Part shown: positions 32,158 through 43,915 of the stretch, in pieces
Layout of the letters: every line of letters starts with the position of its first letter
Numbering within the stretch: position 1 is the first letter of the stretch
Assembly: GCA_029339195.1 (NCBI GenBank)
Contig: JAPTJF010000200.1
Span: 1 to 64,000 of the forward strand
Length of the DNA: 64,000 nucleotides
Origin: Micractinium sp. NFX-FRZ
Taxonomy: Eukaryota > Chlorophyta > Trebouxiophyceae > Chlorellales > Chlorellaceae
Direction: 5' to 3'
The notes under the pieces: model-generated
Database searches by the model: none
What the model was told of the DNA's origin: nothing
Seen by the model: the letters and a program-made list of their open reading frames with translations, nothing else
Translations under genes and position numbers: made by a program

Positions 32158-35100
32158 TCATACCTGGCCGCCCAGCATGGGCATCTGGATCCCGCCTCCA
32201 TCCACAACAACCTCCGTGCCGGTGACATCTGCGGACGGGTGCGGCGGCAGCATGGAGTGTCAACTCAGCTGTCCATCCATTTAAACCAAAGGTCGGACTA
32301 CCCTTTAGGCCTACTGCTGCCCGGCTTTGCTTGCGTGCGGACTCTCAGGTTTGCAGCGGTGGCAGAGCTGGACAAGCACCCAGGCAAGTGGAGGTCAGCT
32401 CGAGAAACACCAGCCTTTAGGCCTGTGGCCGGCCTGCCATGTGACACGCATGTGGGGAGACGCTGATCACAGCTTCTGATGCTGTGGGGTCACTCACAGT
32501 CGCTGGCGCGGCTTGCCAGGAAGACAGCGGGCCCCGCCATGTCTTCAGAGACGCCCAGTCGGCCTGCACATGCCGACGACAAAGCATGGTGGAGTCAAGG
32601 GTGCGAGAACAGCAGGGGATCAATCAAGGGTCACCTGCCAGCACGGCACAGCACAGCACAGCATGGCACGGCACAGCACAGAAAGCATGCCACACCATGG
32701 AAGCGCTTGCAGCTTTTCCACGGCGGATGCCTGGGTGCCCAGGACTCCCTCCCTTCCCCTCACGCCCACCCCACAACAGAGTGCACGGCAGGGACAAGCC
32801 ATGCTGCACGGCATGTGCACAGAGAAGTGTGCTGCTGATGCACATGGCCACACATGGTCTGCGTCAGTGCGTGCTTGCCTGCTGGGACGCGGCGCAGAAT
32901 TTCGTCCACCTTCGCCTGAGTGTTCAGCACCTGCGGGCGGAGAGGCTCGAGGGGAGGAGGTGCATGGCCGGCCACTGCTGTTGCCCCAAAGTTGGGGCGC
33001 CCTGCCAAACACGCTCATGTGCAAGTGAACTGTTACAGAGAAACCAACAGACCTGGGCACCGCAGCCTGTTTGCACCCAGGTACCTAAGTTTTATCTATG
33101 ACTCAAGGTGCTGGGGCCCCGCTCTCACCTTGTCCAGGAAGGGTGTGTTGATGGCCCCCGGGATGAGGCAGTTCACCTGACGAGAGGGGCATATAGCGGG
33201 GGGCGGGTGACTGGGGTGCGGACAAGGGGTTGATGTGGGGTTGGAAAGCTGAGGGCCCGGGGACCAGCAAGGTGGCGGGCACAGCTGCACACGAACAAGT
33301 CAAAGGGCGAAGCAGCAGCCCAAGCATTGAGCTCCAGCCGCGGAGCCGAGGGTGGGAACGATGCAACCTCCGCCAGGCATGGGGAAAGGAGGCGCTTGCC
33401 TGGATGTTGTCCTTGCCCCAGGCCACAGCCAGGCTCTTGGCCAGCGGCAGCAGGGCGCCCTTGCTGGTGCAGTAGGGCACCTGGGCGCCGAAGCCTGCAG
33501 CCAGGGGTGGGTTGGGGTGCCATGGCATTGCACGGAAGGTGCAGGTCCGGGTGCTGAATACCCAGCGGCACCAGTACGCCCAGCACACGCAGCGTGCGAA
33601 GCACAGCACACCCCATGGGACCCCCATGCGAGACACACAGCCCATGCATGCGCTGGGACTGCCGGAGGCAGCCTCCACCCTCTCACCGCGCACGCCCGCT
33701 ATGGAGCTCGTGAGGATGACCTGCGGAAGGGCAGAAGGCATGCAGATGGGCACAGCCCAGGGTGCATGGTTTGAGGACGCTGGCGGCAGGTAAAAGGCAC
33801 AGCTGGAGGGGTTACTGACGCTGAGTTATATGAGAGCGCATGTGCCGAGCACTAAGCCTCTTCTTAGTTGCCTCTTCTAACCAAGCCAGCGCACCTTGCC
33901 CCCGCCGGCGCTCTTCAGGTGCGGGTAGGCGGCCGCTGCGCAGTTGTAAGCTCCCTGAGGGTCGGGGCACAAGTCGTGTGGAGGAAGGGGAAGCCACGTC
34001 GAGGGCCAATTGGGTGAGGTCGGGGCAGCCCGACTTCAGGGGCTGCCAGGCAGGAGGTGCTGTGCGGGATGGCAAGTGAGTGGCTTGGTGTGTGTGTGCG
34101 TGTGAGTCAGGCAGGCATGTACATACGGAGGCATGGCACACGTCACGACAGGCAGGACAGCAGGCAGGGCGGCACCAGAGAGCATGCATGGGGCAGGGGC
34201 AGGTGCTCTGCCGCAGCAGCGAGCGGCGGAGTGCAGCCCGGCTAGATAGCCACTTCAAGCATGGGGTCGCCATCGCGACCTGTGTGCCCGCATAATGCAT
34301 ATGTACGCCAAGCACACGTCTGTATGCAGGCCTGGTGCATGCATGCAGCTGCTACCCAATGCAGGGCAGCGGTCACCTCTACCTCACCTCCACATTGATG
34401 CCCATCACCTGCAGAAGTGTGTTTGGGGTGGGGGTGGGGGGCACCCAGGTGATGCAGGCGGTGGTGCCGGCTTGTGTGTGTGAGGTATCTTCTGGAAAGC
34501 AAAGCAAACGTCAGATGAGCTAGCCGGTCAGGGCGCCCCCGCAGGCGGCAGGACCGCGCGCGCCGAGATGGCAGAAGCATGCCAAAATTGCCGGGCCAGG
34601 CCGGCCAATAGGCAGGCAAGCTCAGCGGGCGGGCTGGTCACAAGCCCCGGGGAACGGTGCCTCCTCACCTCCCTCCAGCTCTCTGCCGGCACGCTCTCCG
34701 CGCGGCACAGCTTGCCCAGGATGCCTGCAGGGAGGGTGGGATGTGGGGTGAGGCAGGGCGGTGGTAGGAAGTGGGATGGGATGTGGGATGAGATGTGGGG
34801 CTGGCTGGATGCTTGGGTGGGTGAGGCATCCGAGGGAACAGGTGGCGGACCTGCTCGCCCCTCACTACCTGCCTGTGCTCACACCCCGACTGCTTCACTG
34901 CCGATCGAAGCCAAGAAAACGCAGCGCGCATGAGCCTCGCTGGCTTTCATCCTGATTCGAAGCAGTGTTCGTGAGTATCACATGCTCTCCATTGTATCAC
35001 GTCAGTGCCTGGCCACCGCCCATCGCCCGTGCAGCCTCCCAGCAGCACTTCAGATTCCACGTCTCCCACTCTTCCACCCTTGAGAGTGTGACCGTGACCG

Positions 35101-36396
35101 TTTAACCTCTTGCCTGCATTGGCCACCACAATGTCCAGCCTGCCAAACTTGTCCACCGCCTGCTTCACAGCGGCGTCGACCTGCAGGCAAGCACAGAGCA
35201 TGCACTTTGGTGTGTGTTGCTGAGGAGTGCTGTCTGGGACTGCAAGTCCTGCTTGCCGTCTGCCGTGCAAATGTGTTGGGGGTGGGGTGAAGTGGGGTGG
35301 GGGAGGGCCAACCTGCAGGAGTGCAGCCAGGGAGCAAGCCAACCACGCAGCGTGGAGCCCCCCGCCCCGCCCACCCAGCATGGCGCCCACTTGAAGGCTC
35401 CGCATCGATACCTCCTACGCTCCCTCCTCCCCTCACACTGCAGCTGGAGGGCAGGTGGTGAGTGCGCACCTGCCCGCGGTCGCGCACATCGCAGGTCACC
35501 GCCAGCGCCTCGCCGCCAGCCTTCTGGATGCGCTCAACCACCGGGGCCATCTCCTTTTCAGACTGCACGTCCACCATCACCACCTGCAGGCAGATTTAGC
35601 AACGGGCTGTGCTCACATTACGGAAGCAAGAGCCAACCTCCTGCACAAAACCTTGCGTACGCCCGCACCACCTGCAGTGCTGTTGTTGGGAGCTTCGTTG
35701 AACCGAGGCGCGCAAGTCCTGTCCTGACTTCGATGCGGCCTCGGGTTTGTCAAGGGACAGCTGAAATGCCGCAGGAAGGGGAACAGAGCCAGCCCCAGGG
35801 CGGGCCAGAGCATCTAACGTGCCAGAGCATCTAAAGTGCCCAGCCAGCGCGCCTCTGCACTGCTGCGCTGCGGTGCTCCTCTGCGCTGTGCTCATTGCTG
35901 CTGTACATTGGGAGCAGTCCCGCTCACCTTGGCGCCGGACTGGGCCAAGGCGCGGGCCACGGCGGCGCCCACGCCTCGAGCAGCTCCGGTGACGAATGCC
36001 ACCCGCCCGCTCAGGTCGAACAGCTTCTTCAGATCCCCATACTCCTGCTCCGCGCCTGCACATATGCTCGCGGTGGGAGGGAAGTGAGAGCTATCACCGT
36101 TAAATCGCGCCGCGCAGCGGGCCTGAGAGGCAGAAGAGGCCTGCCTGGCTGCCGCGGCAGCAGCCGAGGTGAGGTGCGCTGAGCAATACGGTCAGCGGGC
36201 CAGCGGGTGGCATCACGGCTTCGCTGCCGGTTTGGGCCACCTTTCCCACCAAACCCGGCTTGGAAGGCCATCAGCGTGCTTTCTGTGCCCTCCAAGGCCG
36301 TGAAAGCCGCCCCAGGGCTCTCTCACCTTTGGTGGCGCCCAGCTCGGTGCTCCTCCACTTGGGTGAGCCAGGCCCGTCCTTCTCCACGGCTGCCAT
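32158..36396 (-). CDS. Short-chain dehydrogenase/reductase (classical SDR)
   Basis: Thirteen exons (36396-36327, 36055-35928, 35583-35470, 35180-35114, 34724-34669, 34408-34388, 33954-33895, 33720-33687, 33494-33400, 33176-33129, 32930-32879, 32563-32498, 32228-32158) join exactly to 293 residues. Seen in order: GRVAFVTGAARGVG (cofactor Rossmann motif), MVDVQ, CDVRD, IVVANAG, the catalytic serine in VILTSSIAG, YCTSK (catalytic Tyr and Lys), IPGAINTPF and the ending YVTGTEVVVDGGG. This is a complete NAD(P)-dependent oxidoreductase. The D in MVDV at the end of strand 2 favours NAD, by family rule. The substrate is unknown. The sixth exon is a 21-base microexon, and three introns are GC-AG. It is head-to-head with a GST gene. 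Confidence 0.94.
32636..32690. repeat. CACAG/CACGG pentanucleotide tract in SDR intron
   Basis: Imperfect repeats of GCACAGCACAGCACAGCATG lie in the intron before the penultimate SDR exon. A related repeat lies in intron 4 of the M11 protease gene. Confidence 0.7.
34388..34408 (-). other. 21-base microexon of the SDR gene
   Basis: Between CTGCAG and GTGAGG splice signals this exon encodes only VMGINVE. It keeps the frame on both sides and supplies the expected SDR helix start (WREVMGINVEGAYNC). Without it the family motif would be broken. Confidence 0.85.
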
Positions 36397-36677
36397 CGTT
36401 GCAATTGCTCTGGTTGCACAGGATTACACAGGGTTTGGGTGAGAATATCAAGGGTGTCTGCGGAGCGTGACGGAGGAGGTGTCGAAGGCATGGATAGGCG
36501 CCAGAAGAAAGCGGGCGGATTAATCCTGTGTTTACGAGACACTCGAACCCGAAACTTCCTTCATTATTAGCGCGGTGCCAGCAAAGAAGTGCGATCGGCA
36601 GAACAGTGTCCTCCTTCTCACAGCTCTTGCTGCCATAACCCGCGGGGGTGCCCTTTCAACTTCTTGCCTGCACAACA
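36397..36677. promoter_or_regulatory. 281-base divergent promoter, SDR / GST
   Basis: Two oppositely directed start codons are 281 bases apart. The stretch is AT-richer than its flanks around 36520-36580. No named element is visible. Confidence 0.45.
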
Positions 36678-37097
36678 ATGGACAAGCAGTCGGGTGCGCG
36701 TTGACAGGACAGGAAATTCACGCCCTCCTGCCCTGCCTTCCCTCGGCACTCTCAACCCCACGGATTCACACCTACCGGCCGCCTGCCCTGCAGGGAGCGG
36801 CGTCGGCAGCGGCGCCGCCACCACTTCGGGCCCCCCGCAGCAGGCCTCGCCGGGCGGGCTCACGGATCATGACAAGCAAGGAATGCACCTGTACAGCATG
36901 TGCTCGCCCAATGGCTGTGAGCAGGCGGGCATGCGACACTCTTGGGTGGAGATGCAGGGTGCCGTGCAGCGCAGCTAACATGTGGGTCGGGTGTCCGCCA
37001 CCCACCCGTGCAACCCAGGCAGCCCTTTTTCAAAGCACACCCTGAGAGCTGCAGGGACTGTGGCCTCCCTGCCCTACATCTCACCCCAACCCTGCCT

Positions 37098-37130
<33 letters not shown>

Positions 37131-39902
37131 CAGGGAAGGCTTCCTGCGTGCTGGAGGAACTGGGTGTGCCCTACACTGTGCACAAGGCAACTGGGATGTG
37201 CCCATCCTGTTAGGGGTGGTCTGCCCTGCAAAGCAAGCGCAGGCTCCGGGTCTCCCCCTCTCCGCCAGCCAGCAAGCCAGCCAGCCGTCACAGGCACCCC
37301 TGGGGGGACGGCCAGACGGGGGGTTGGGATGCCCTGATTGGCTGCAGTCATTGGCCTGCAGGAGCCTGCTGCCTGCCTCATGCCCTGCACGCGTGCGTGC
37401 GAAGGGGTCAAGCTCTTCAGGTTCCCCTGGTTGTGTGCTGCCTGCCTGCTTCCCATCCTGCAGGTCAACGTGCAGAAGGGGGAGCAGCGCGAGCCAGGCT
37501 TCCTGGCCATCAACCCGGTGGGCAAGATACCGGCCATCGGTGAGCGAGCGAGCGTGTGGGCGGGTGGGATGTGAGAGCGGGGGAGCGGGCAATTGAGCTC
37601 GCGGGATGGGTGGGTGGGAGGGTGCTAAATGAGTTGGTGAGGGGGTCCATGTGTGCGTGGGGTGGGTGCGCTGCACTGTGCACCCTCCGCTTGCACCGCG
37701 CCCTCACTCTTCCCACGATGCCGCCCCTTCCTTCGCTGCAGTGGACTATGATGCCGACCCTGCTGGGCTCAAGGTGTTTGAGTCCGGTGCCATTCTGTGC
37801 CACGTGGCAGGTAGACAGGCCCTAGCCCACCGTTCGTTGTGTTCACCTCCCGCATCGTCAAAGCAGCTGAGCAGCAGTGCACAGCTCTTTCTCAGTGGCA
37901 CAAGTTGCACACACATGGGCTGGCAAGCAGGGCTGTTTGCCTTCCTCCGGGCCTCTGAAAGGGGCCCCGCCACCCCATCTTTCGCCCACCGTTCGTGTTG
38001 TTCACCTCCCTCGGTGTCAAGGCAGCTGAGCAGCTGTGCACAGCTCTTGCTCAGTGGCACAAGTTGCGCACACAGGGCTGGCAAGCAGGGCTGTTTGCCT
38101 TCCTCTGGGCCTCTGAAAGGGACCCCGCCACCCCATCTCCCCCGCCCCCGTCCCCTCCGGGCCCCCGCTGTGCAGACACGCGCGACCCACAGCACGCCCT
38201 GCTGCCGGCGGACACGTGCCAGCGTGCCGAGGTGCTCTCCTGGGTGTTCTTCCAGACCTCCACCCTGGTGCCCATTGCGCAGGTGCAGTGCAGTGCAGTG
38301 CAGTGCCTAAGGCCAACTTTCACTGCCTGCCACCAACCCTCTTGTCCCTGGCAAAGGTGTGGGGGCGCTTGCCTTGCACCCAGCTGTGCGTGTTCCATTT
38401 CCTGTTGGCTTCCATGGCTTTAGGCTCTGCTTTCTTTCCTTCTTTTGGCCGCTGGTCCCCCGCTTCGGGCAGTTATCGTCTTCCTCTGCTCCCTGCCCAT
38501 GCGCGCAGTCGGTGGCGGTGCCCCTGGTGCTGGGGGCGCCCTCTCCCAAGGAGCAGCTCACCAAGGGAGTGGAGGACCTCAAGCGCTTCCTGGTGGGCCC
38601 CTGCTCCTGTTGCAGGCTGCTACCGTGGTGGCCCCTCCTCGGAGCACCTCCATGCAGTGCTCACTGTAGCTGACGTCATGCCGACAATTGCCCTTGGTCA
38701 CGCCCCAACCTTGCACCTGCGCATGCCCATGCATGTGCCCACGAGCAAAGGTTCCCTGTGAAGTCCCTTACAAATTCTGATGGCTCTGTTTTCTGGGCTC
38801 TTGACTCGACTGTTTGACTGCTTGGCTGGCATGCGTGCAGAGGATCATGGACGGGCGGCTGGGCGCTGCGGGCGGCTGGCTGGCAGCGGGGCGCTTCACG
38901 ATTGCCGACATCGCGCACATGGGCATGGTGCTGCTGCTCAAGCACATCCTGGGTGGGTGGTCCGGCGCGTGGGCCGGTGGGTGGGTGCTGATGGCTTGCA
39001 CGGTTTTGGTGACAGAAACCACGCCTTGGATCGCCTTGCCCCAACTCGCCTGCCTTGCTGGCCAAGCTCCGCCAGCTCCGCCAGCCCCTCTCGCCCCTGC
39101 CCTGCACGGGGCAGAGCAGCACACCGGGAGAGCCGTTGTTCCGTCCCCTCCTCCCTCGCCCTCGGAACCGCTCGGCGGCAGCGGCTCAGAGTTAGGATAC
39201 AGATAGGTATGCTTGAGCGCCTGCTGCTCCCCTGCCCCGGCTATCCTGCAGCTCTAGACCTGGAGGCTGACTACCCCCACCTGGGTGCCTGGCTGAAGCG
39301 CGTCATGGACAGGCCCGCCATGAAGGTGGGCAGGGAGGGAGGGAGGAGTGGACGGAGACAGGAAGGGAGGCAAACAGGGAGGGAGGGAGGGAGGAGTGGA
39401 GGGAGGGCAGGACGGGGGGAGGGGGGAACCCACATATGCTCAAGCCTGGATGAGGAAGGCAGCTGGGCATAATGCCCGTTGGCCTCGCTTGCCAGGTACC
39501 ACTGATGCTTTGAAGGTGCTGCTCTGCCGCCTGCAACGCACTGGTGGTCGGCTGCATGGGACAGCCGGACGCCCTGTGGGCCGTGCGCATGCCAGCTGGG
39601 GGGGAGGAAGCATCAAGAGCAAACACGGCACGGAGGCAAGCCGGCTGGGACAGTCCGTGCGCCTGCCTGCCTGCCTGGGCGCAGCGTTCCATGCAGCACC
39701 TGCCCCTGTGCCCCTGCCCTGCTCGCAGCGTAGCCTGCCCTGCATGTGAGGGACCGCTACTCTCAGCTGTGCTGCCTCCCCCGCTTGCTTGCAGCGCGGC
39801 ATGAACGTGCCCGAGCCCTGCTGGCTGCTGGTGCCTGGGCCACGGGAGGAGAAGATGGCGGCCATCAGGGAGCGGGCCACCCAGTTTGACATCCAGCTGT
39901 GA
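36678..39902 (+). CDS. Ure2p/YfcG-like glutathione S-transferase
   Basis: Ten exons (36678-36693, 36794-36916, 37134-37186, 37464-37539, 37742-37810, 38176-38282, 38509-38592, 38841-38952, 39252-39325, 39795-39902) join exactly to 273 residues. The first exon has only 16 coding bases. The GST N-domain reads LYSMCSPNGWKASCVLEELG, KGEQREPGFLAINPVGKIPA and VFESGAILCHVA, the pattern of Ure2p/YfcG-like enzymes (LY-x-x-PNGWKV). The C-domain has GWLAAGRFTIADIAHMG and YPHLGAWLKRVMDRPAMKRG. The enzyme should bind glutathione for peroxide reduction or conjugation. The N-terminal insert before LYS is Gly/Ser-rich. One intron is GC-AG. The protein is probably cytosolic. Confidence 0.93.
37092..37133. repeat. 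(TGCC)n tract forming a splice acceptor
   Basis: Repeats of CCTG/TGCC run directly into the CAG acceptor of GST exon 3, so the microsatellite itself supplies the polypyrimidine-like tract. Similar CTGC/GCAG runs occur at 8658-8680, 24463-24490 and 61380-61400. Confidence 0.75.
37825..38143. repeat. 159-base tandem duplication in a GST intron
   Basis: Two copies begin with GCCCACCGTTCG at 37825 and 37984 and are about 90 percent alike by eye. They share CACAGCTCTT and GGCTGGCAAGCAGGGCTG. They fill most of the intron after exon 5. Confidence 0.88.
39331..39426. repeat. GGGA-rich purine tract in a GST intron
   Basis: A run of GGGAGGGAGGGAGG-type sequence follows the ninth GST exon. It is almost pure purine on the coding strand. 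Confidence 0.75.
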
Positions 39903-41306
39903 GGCATCCAGCTGTGAGGCAGCCAGACGTGTTCTCAGAGGCAGGCAGGCTCCAGTTGTGAGGGGGCAGCCGAGGACGCGCGCGGCCTTCACCTGTGGGG
40001 AGCAGGCCCCAACCAGTGTTCAAAGCTTGATGCTCCTGCTTGCTCAAAGCTAGGTTTGCCGCTGTAGCTGAGCCTGCTCTGGCTGGGCCTGCTCCAGCTT
40101 TAGCGGCAAGCTCAACTTTTGAGCAGGCAGGCGCATCAAGGTACGAGCGGGGGGCTGAGAGGAGGGGCTCACTGCCAAGTGGGCGCCTGGCAGTGCCGCC
40201 CGTGAAATGCGGCTGAGAGGGATTGGCATGTGGTACGCCCGCTTGAGGGCTGCTCCGTGTTGGTGCCAGCATTGGGGTAGGCAGCACCGCTTGCCCGCTG
40301 TGCCCCTTGCGCTCGTCGAGGCCAGTATAAGCAGGTTGCATGAGCCTGCACGCCCCGCGCAACTATGCAGCTGCCACAGTTCTTGTAAGCTAGCCACGTG
40401 TTAAGCCGCAAGCACAGGAGGATGGGGCGGGAGCTTAATGCCTGCAGGCGCACTGAGGGGTGAGATGCGAGGGAGGGGGAGTCGTCAGCATGGCCCCGAA
40501 GGGCCCACTGCCCTTGGTTGCTCGCCCTTGGTATAGCTCCTACTGCCCTCTGCCGTCTGCCAGTGCCGCCGCCCGCCCGCCTTGTGCAGCAGCAGCAATA
40601 AGGGCAGCCGCGTGCGCCCTCCTTCTCCTCCGCACACGACAGCGTCTCCTGCCTTGCAAGCTCGCACATTGCGTTGCTTGCTGTTTACAGACACGTTGAG
40701 CGTGGTCGGGCCCTGGACTTGACAATGACCATGATTGCCGGAGCAGCAACAAAGTGACAGGCAGGCCACCAAGAGCAGGGGGCACTTCTGCCAGCAATGA
40801 GCGGCCCTGGAACTCTTCAATCCGCCCCTGGCAGGTCCTCACGAACCGGTCTTTGTGCTGGGGACTTCGTTGCTGCGCTGTCGTGGCGCTCTCCCTGTGC
40901 CACCTGGGCACGCCACGCGTGCACACCAGCGCACCTTACATGAGCGGGGGCGAAGGGGGGGTGTCCAACATTTGGTGCTTCTTTTCCAACAACTCCCAAA
41001 CCGTGCAACGCGCATCTCACGTATGGATGGTGTCAGGCAGAACATGAACCAGCAAGCGTATTGGATTGACTGAAGCCGTGTCTGTTTTATCCAAGGGTTG
41101 AGCGTCGCCAAGTGGGGCTGCAGCGGCCTGGTTGGAACCCTGTCACACGCCGTTGGCCCTGTAGTGGCCGCAGAAACTGCTGGCCCAACGCACGAGCGCC
41201 CAGCTGGCGAGTTCACGGGCATCAAGACTGTCCCGTCCTGGCCACGCTGACGTCAACTACCGCCTGTGGCAGCAGCGGCCGCCAGCTCAGCGCCGCTGCC
41301 AGCTCA
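39903..41306. other. Convergent intergenic region between the two GST genes
   Basis: About 1.4 kb between two 3' ends. It holds an imperfect inverted repeat at 40040-40126, listed separately. Several open frames of 80-160 codons lack an ATG context, family motifs or splice support, and I do not call them genes. Confidence 0.55.
40040..40126. repeat. Imperfect inverted repeat
   Basis: TGCTCAAAGCTAGGTTTGCC (40041-40060, continuing GCT) pairs with AGCGGCAAGCTCAACTTTTG (40102-40121, continuing AGCAG) across a loop of about 38 bases. It could be a small foldback element or a structured 3' UTR. Confidence 0.5.
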
Positions 41307-43915
41307 TCACTCCTTCAGCGGCGCCACAAACTTGCCCATGCTGGCAACAATGACGTCGTCGGCAGGCTTGGTCTGCTGCGCCGACGGCCGCGCCAGCGCC
41401 GCACGCATCCACCGCTCAAGCCTGCAGGTGGGCAGGGGGGCGGCATGTGGGGGCATGCGGTTGGTTGGCACGGCCCATGGGTGTGCAGCTGTGCTGGCTG
41501 AGGGTGCAGGGAGCAAGGCGCATGTGAGCACGGCCACCTGGCGCATACGCGCCCAGGCTCACCAGCGCCCAAAGATCCCACGATGTGCACATGTTGACAT
41601 CAAGGCAGTGGCGAGGGAGGCATGGGCATAGGCATGGGCATATCGCGCCCACGCCGCCCGCACCCCTCCTGCCTGTCCGCCACCGCCTCATCACATAACA
41701 TGCCCCACAGAACTGCCCCCCGCTGCACCGCCTGCGCTCGCATGCGCACCCTGCCTTGTGCATGGCCCCCTCCTCGTCCCTACACATGTATTCAGAGTTG
41801 CAGGCAGTGCAGCCCAGCATGCTGTTCCCACCCCTGGCACCCCCCGCCCCGCCCCACCCCACCTGTCGGCCCCCGCCTCCTGTGCGACCTCCCACAGGTC
41901 GATGCCGCGGTAGTGCGGCAGCATGGCCAGCGCGCGCTGCAGGAAGCCGGTGCAGCAGGTCTCGGCCATGGAGTAGGTGCCGCCCAGGAAGAGGTCGCCG
42001 CCCTCCTGGGAGCCGTGCTGCCGCAGGAAGGCGTCCAGCACCTGCGGGGAGGCGGGGTGAGGTGGCAAAGAGGAGGTGTGGAGAGTAGGGGGAGGTGAGC
42101 AGGAGCCGCCCACAGAGAGGACGCCGCCCTCCAGCAGGTGCATAGCAGACGAGGTGAGGGCTGCTGGTGATGGTGCAGGCAGAGTCTGGGTGGGGCGCGG
42201 CAGATGTCGGCCGTGGAGTGGGGGGTAGTCGCAGTCCACCAGGAAGACAGCGCCCCCCGGGTCGGAGCCGTGCTGACGCCAGCAAGGCGTGCAGCACCAG
42301 CAAGGGTGGAGAGCCTGGGTCTACTTGACTGCAAGCGTTCACCTCTGCACACTTGCCCCTACCGAGATCCGTGGGCTCACACGCCGCCCAAACCTCACCT
42401 GCCACCTCTGTACTCAAAACAGCCTCCTCACCTTGCCGCCGGTGCCGCCACCCTGGCAGTCCCCGCTTCCATTCCGCCGTCAACTCTCACACTCCGCCCC
42501 TCTTCTCTCACACCCACCACCACCCACCCCATGAAACTTGCCCCCTTACCTTGAGAGCAGCCGCCATCTTGGCCTTGCCCGCCTCCACCCCCTCTGCCGT
42601 GTCCGCCCGGAACAGGGCAAACAGAGCAGGGGTGAACTGGGAGCCAAAGGCATCCACAAACAGGCGCACGCGGGCGGCTGCTGCCGCGTCGGCGGGCAGC
42701 AGCGGCGGCTCGGGGTACTGCGGTGTGTAGGTGGAAGGGGGTTGGAAGGGCACGGGGGGAAAGAGGTGGGCGACTGGGCAAGCAGGGTGACGCGAGGTAG
42801 GCGGGAGCGCTTCAGCAGGGTGCCGCAGCCGCCTGCCCACCGCCTGCCCACTCAGGGCCGCGCTCCCCCACCCCGTTCCCCGCCCCCTGACGCCACCAAC
42901 ATATCAGTAAGTAAACAAGAAAAGCATCTCCACAATGGGGGGCAGCTTTCGGTGCTTGTGCATTACGTTCCTCAGTGCATCAACGCACCTGTTGGTTCAG
43001 GTACTCGACAATGACGTTGCTCTCAATCAGCTTGGTTTCGCCGTCAATCAGGATGGGCACCTGGCGGGGTGGTGCGTGGCGGTTGGGGGAGGGGCCGGGG
43101 GAGGGAGAGGCAGGTGTGGGAAAGAAGGGCGGGACAGGGTTTATGGTGCAGCGATACACGGAACAGGCCGGACGCACGTTGCCCGCTTCACGCTTCCCCG
43201 TCCTCCGCCCAACGCTGCCCTGTGTGCCCACCTTTGCCGCCGCCTCGGGATCCGGGTTGATGCTGCAGCGCAGAGGGCAGCAGGTTGGGGGTTGGGGCGC
43301 CAGGGGAGGGCAAGGAATCGAGCGGGGGAGGAGGCCTGAGCAGCTGCGCCCCCTGCCTGCGACTGCCGCCAGCGCCACTTCTAGCACCACGTCACGGGCA
43401 CCAGCAGCCGCAGTTGCACCGTTGTCGATCAACAGCTGCAATGTGCTTCAGCACCACACCATGCGGCACCCAACTGCACCACTGCCGTCACTTTTACCCC
43501 AACCATCCCAGCTTAACCGCGCCGCTCACAGGGCCCAGCACCGCCCCGCCCTGCACCCACCTGCGGTATGTCTCCACAAACTCGGCATCCTTGTTGGCCA
43601 GGTCAACCTTGCGGATCTCGAAGGGGAGCCCCTTCTCGAGCAGCGCAATCCAGCTGCGCTGCGCGTCTGCAGGGCGGCGAGCGAAGGCGGGCGGTGGGTG
43701 GGCGGCGGTGAGCGGGCGGCCTCACTCCATACACCCGCCGCTCCTCCCCGAGCAAATTGCATCTCAAACATGGCCCGAGCGCACGCACAAGGGCACGTGG
43801 TGCTGTCAAAGTGGATCCTAGTCGCCATCGCGTGAATCGTCAGAGAGCGCTGGGCGGCAGGGCGCTGGGCGGGCAAGGCGCGGAGGCAGGGCCTTGCAAC
43901 TCGAAGGGCGAACAT
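41307..43915 (-). CDS. CPYA-type glutathione S-transferase (lambda/DHAR/omega-like)
   Basis: The first exon (43915-43789) ends so that joining it to exon 2 (43666-43561) creates TCPYAQRSWIALLEKGLPFE. CPYA with a catalytic cysteine is the mark of lambda, DHAR and omega GSTs, which do thiol transfer or deglutathionylation. Later exons give NPDPEAAAKVPILIDGETKL, IESNVIVEYLNQQ, PPLLPADAAAAARVRLFVDA, GGTYSMAETCCTGFLQRALA and the ending ASMGKFVAPLKE. The start MFALRVARPCLRALPAQRPA looks like an organellar targeting peptide. A second in-frame ATG (MATRIHFDST) could give a cytosolic form. It is convergent with the other GST. Confidence 0.9.

Noticed and set aside
36520..36580. Possible tRNA T-arm (GGGTTCGAGT on the minus strand)
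   Set aside because: The stem bases beside the loop do not pair, and no acceptor stem or anticodon arm can be built around it.
40169..41225. Open frames of 100-170 codons between the two GST genes
   Set aside because: None has an ATG with a plausible product, domain motif or splice partner; several overlap on both strands.
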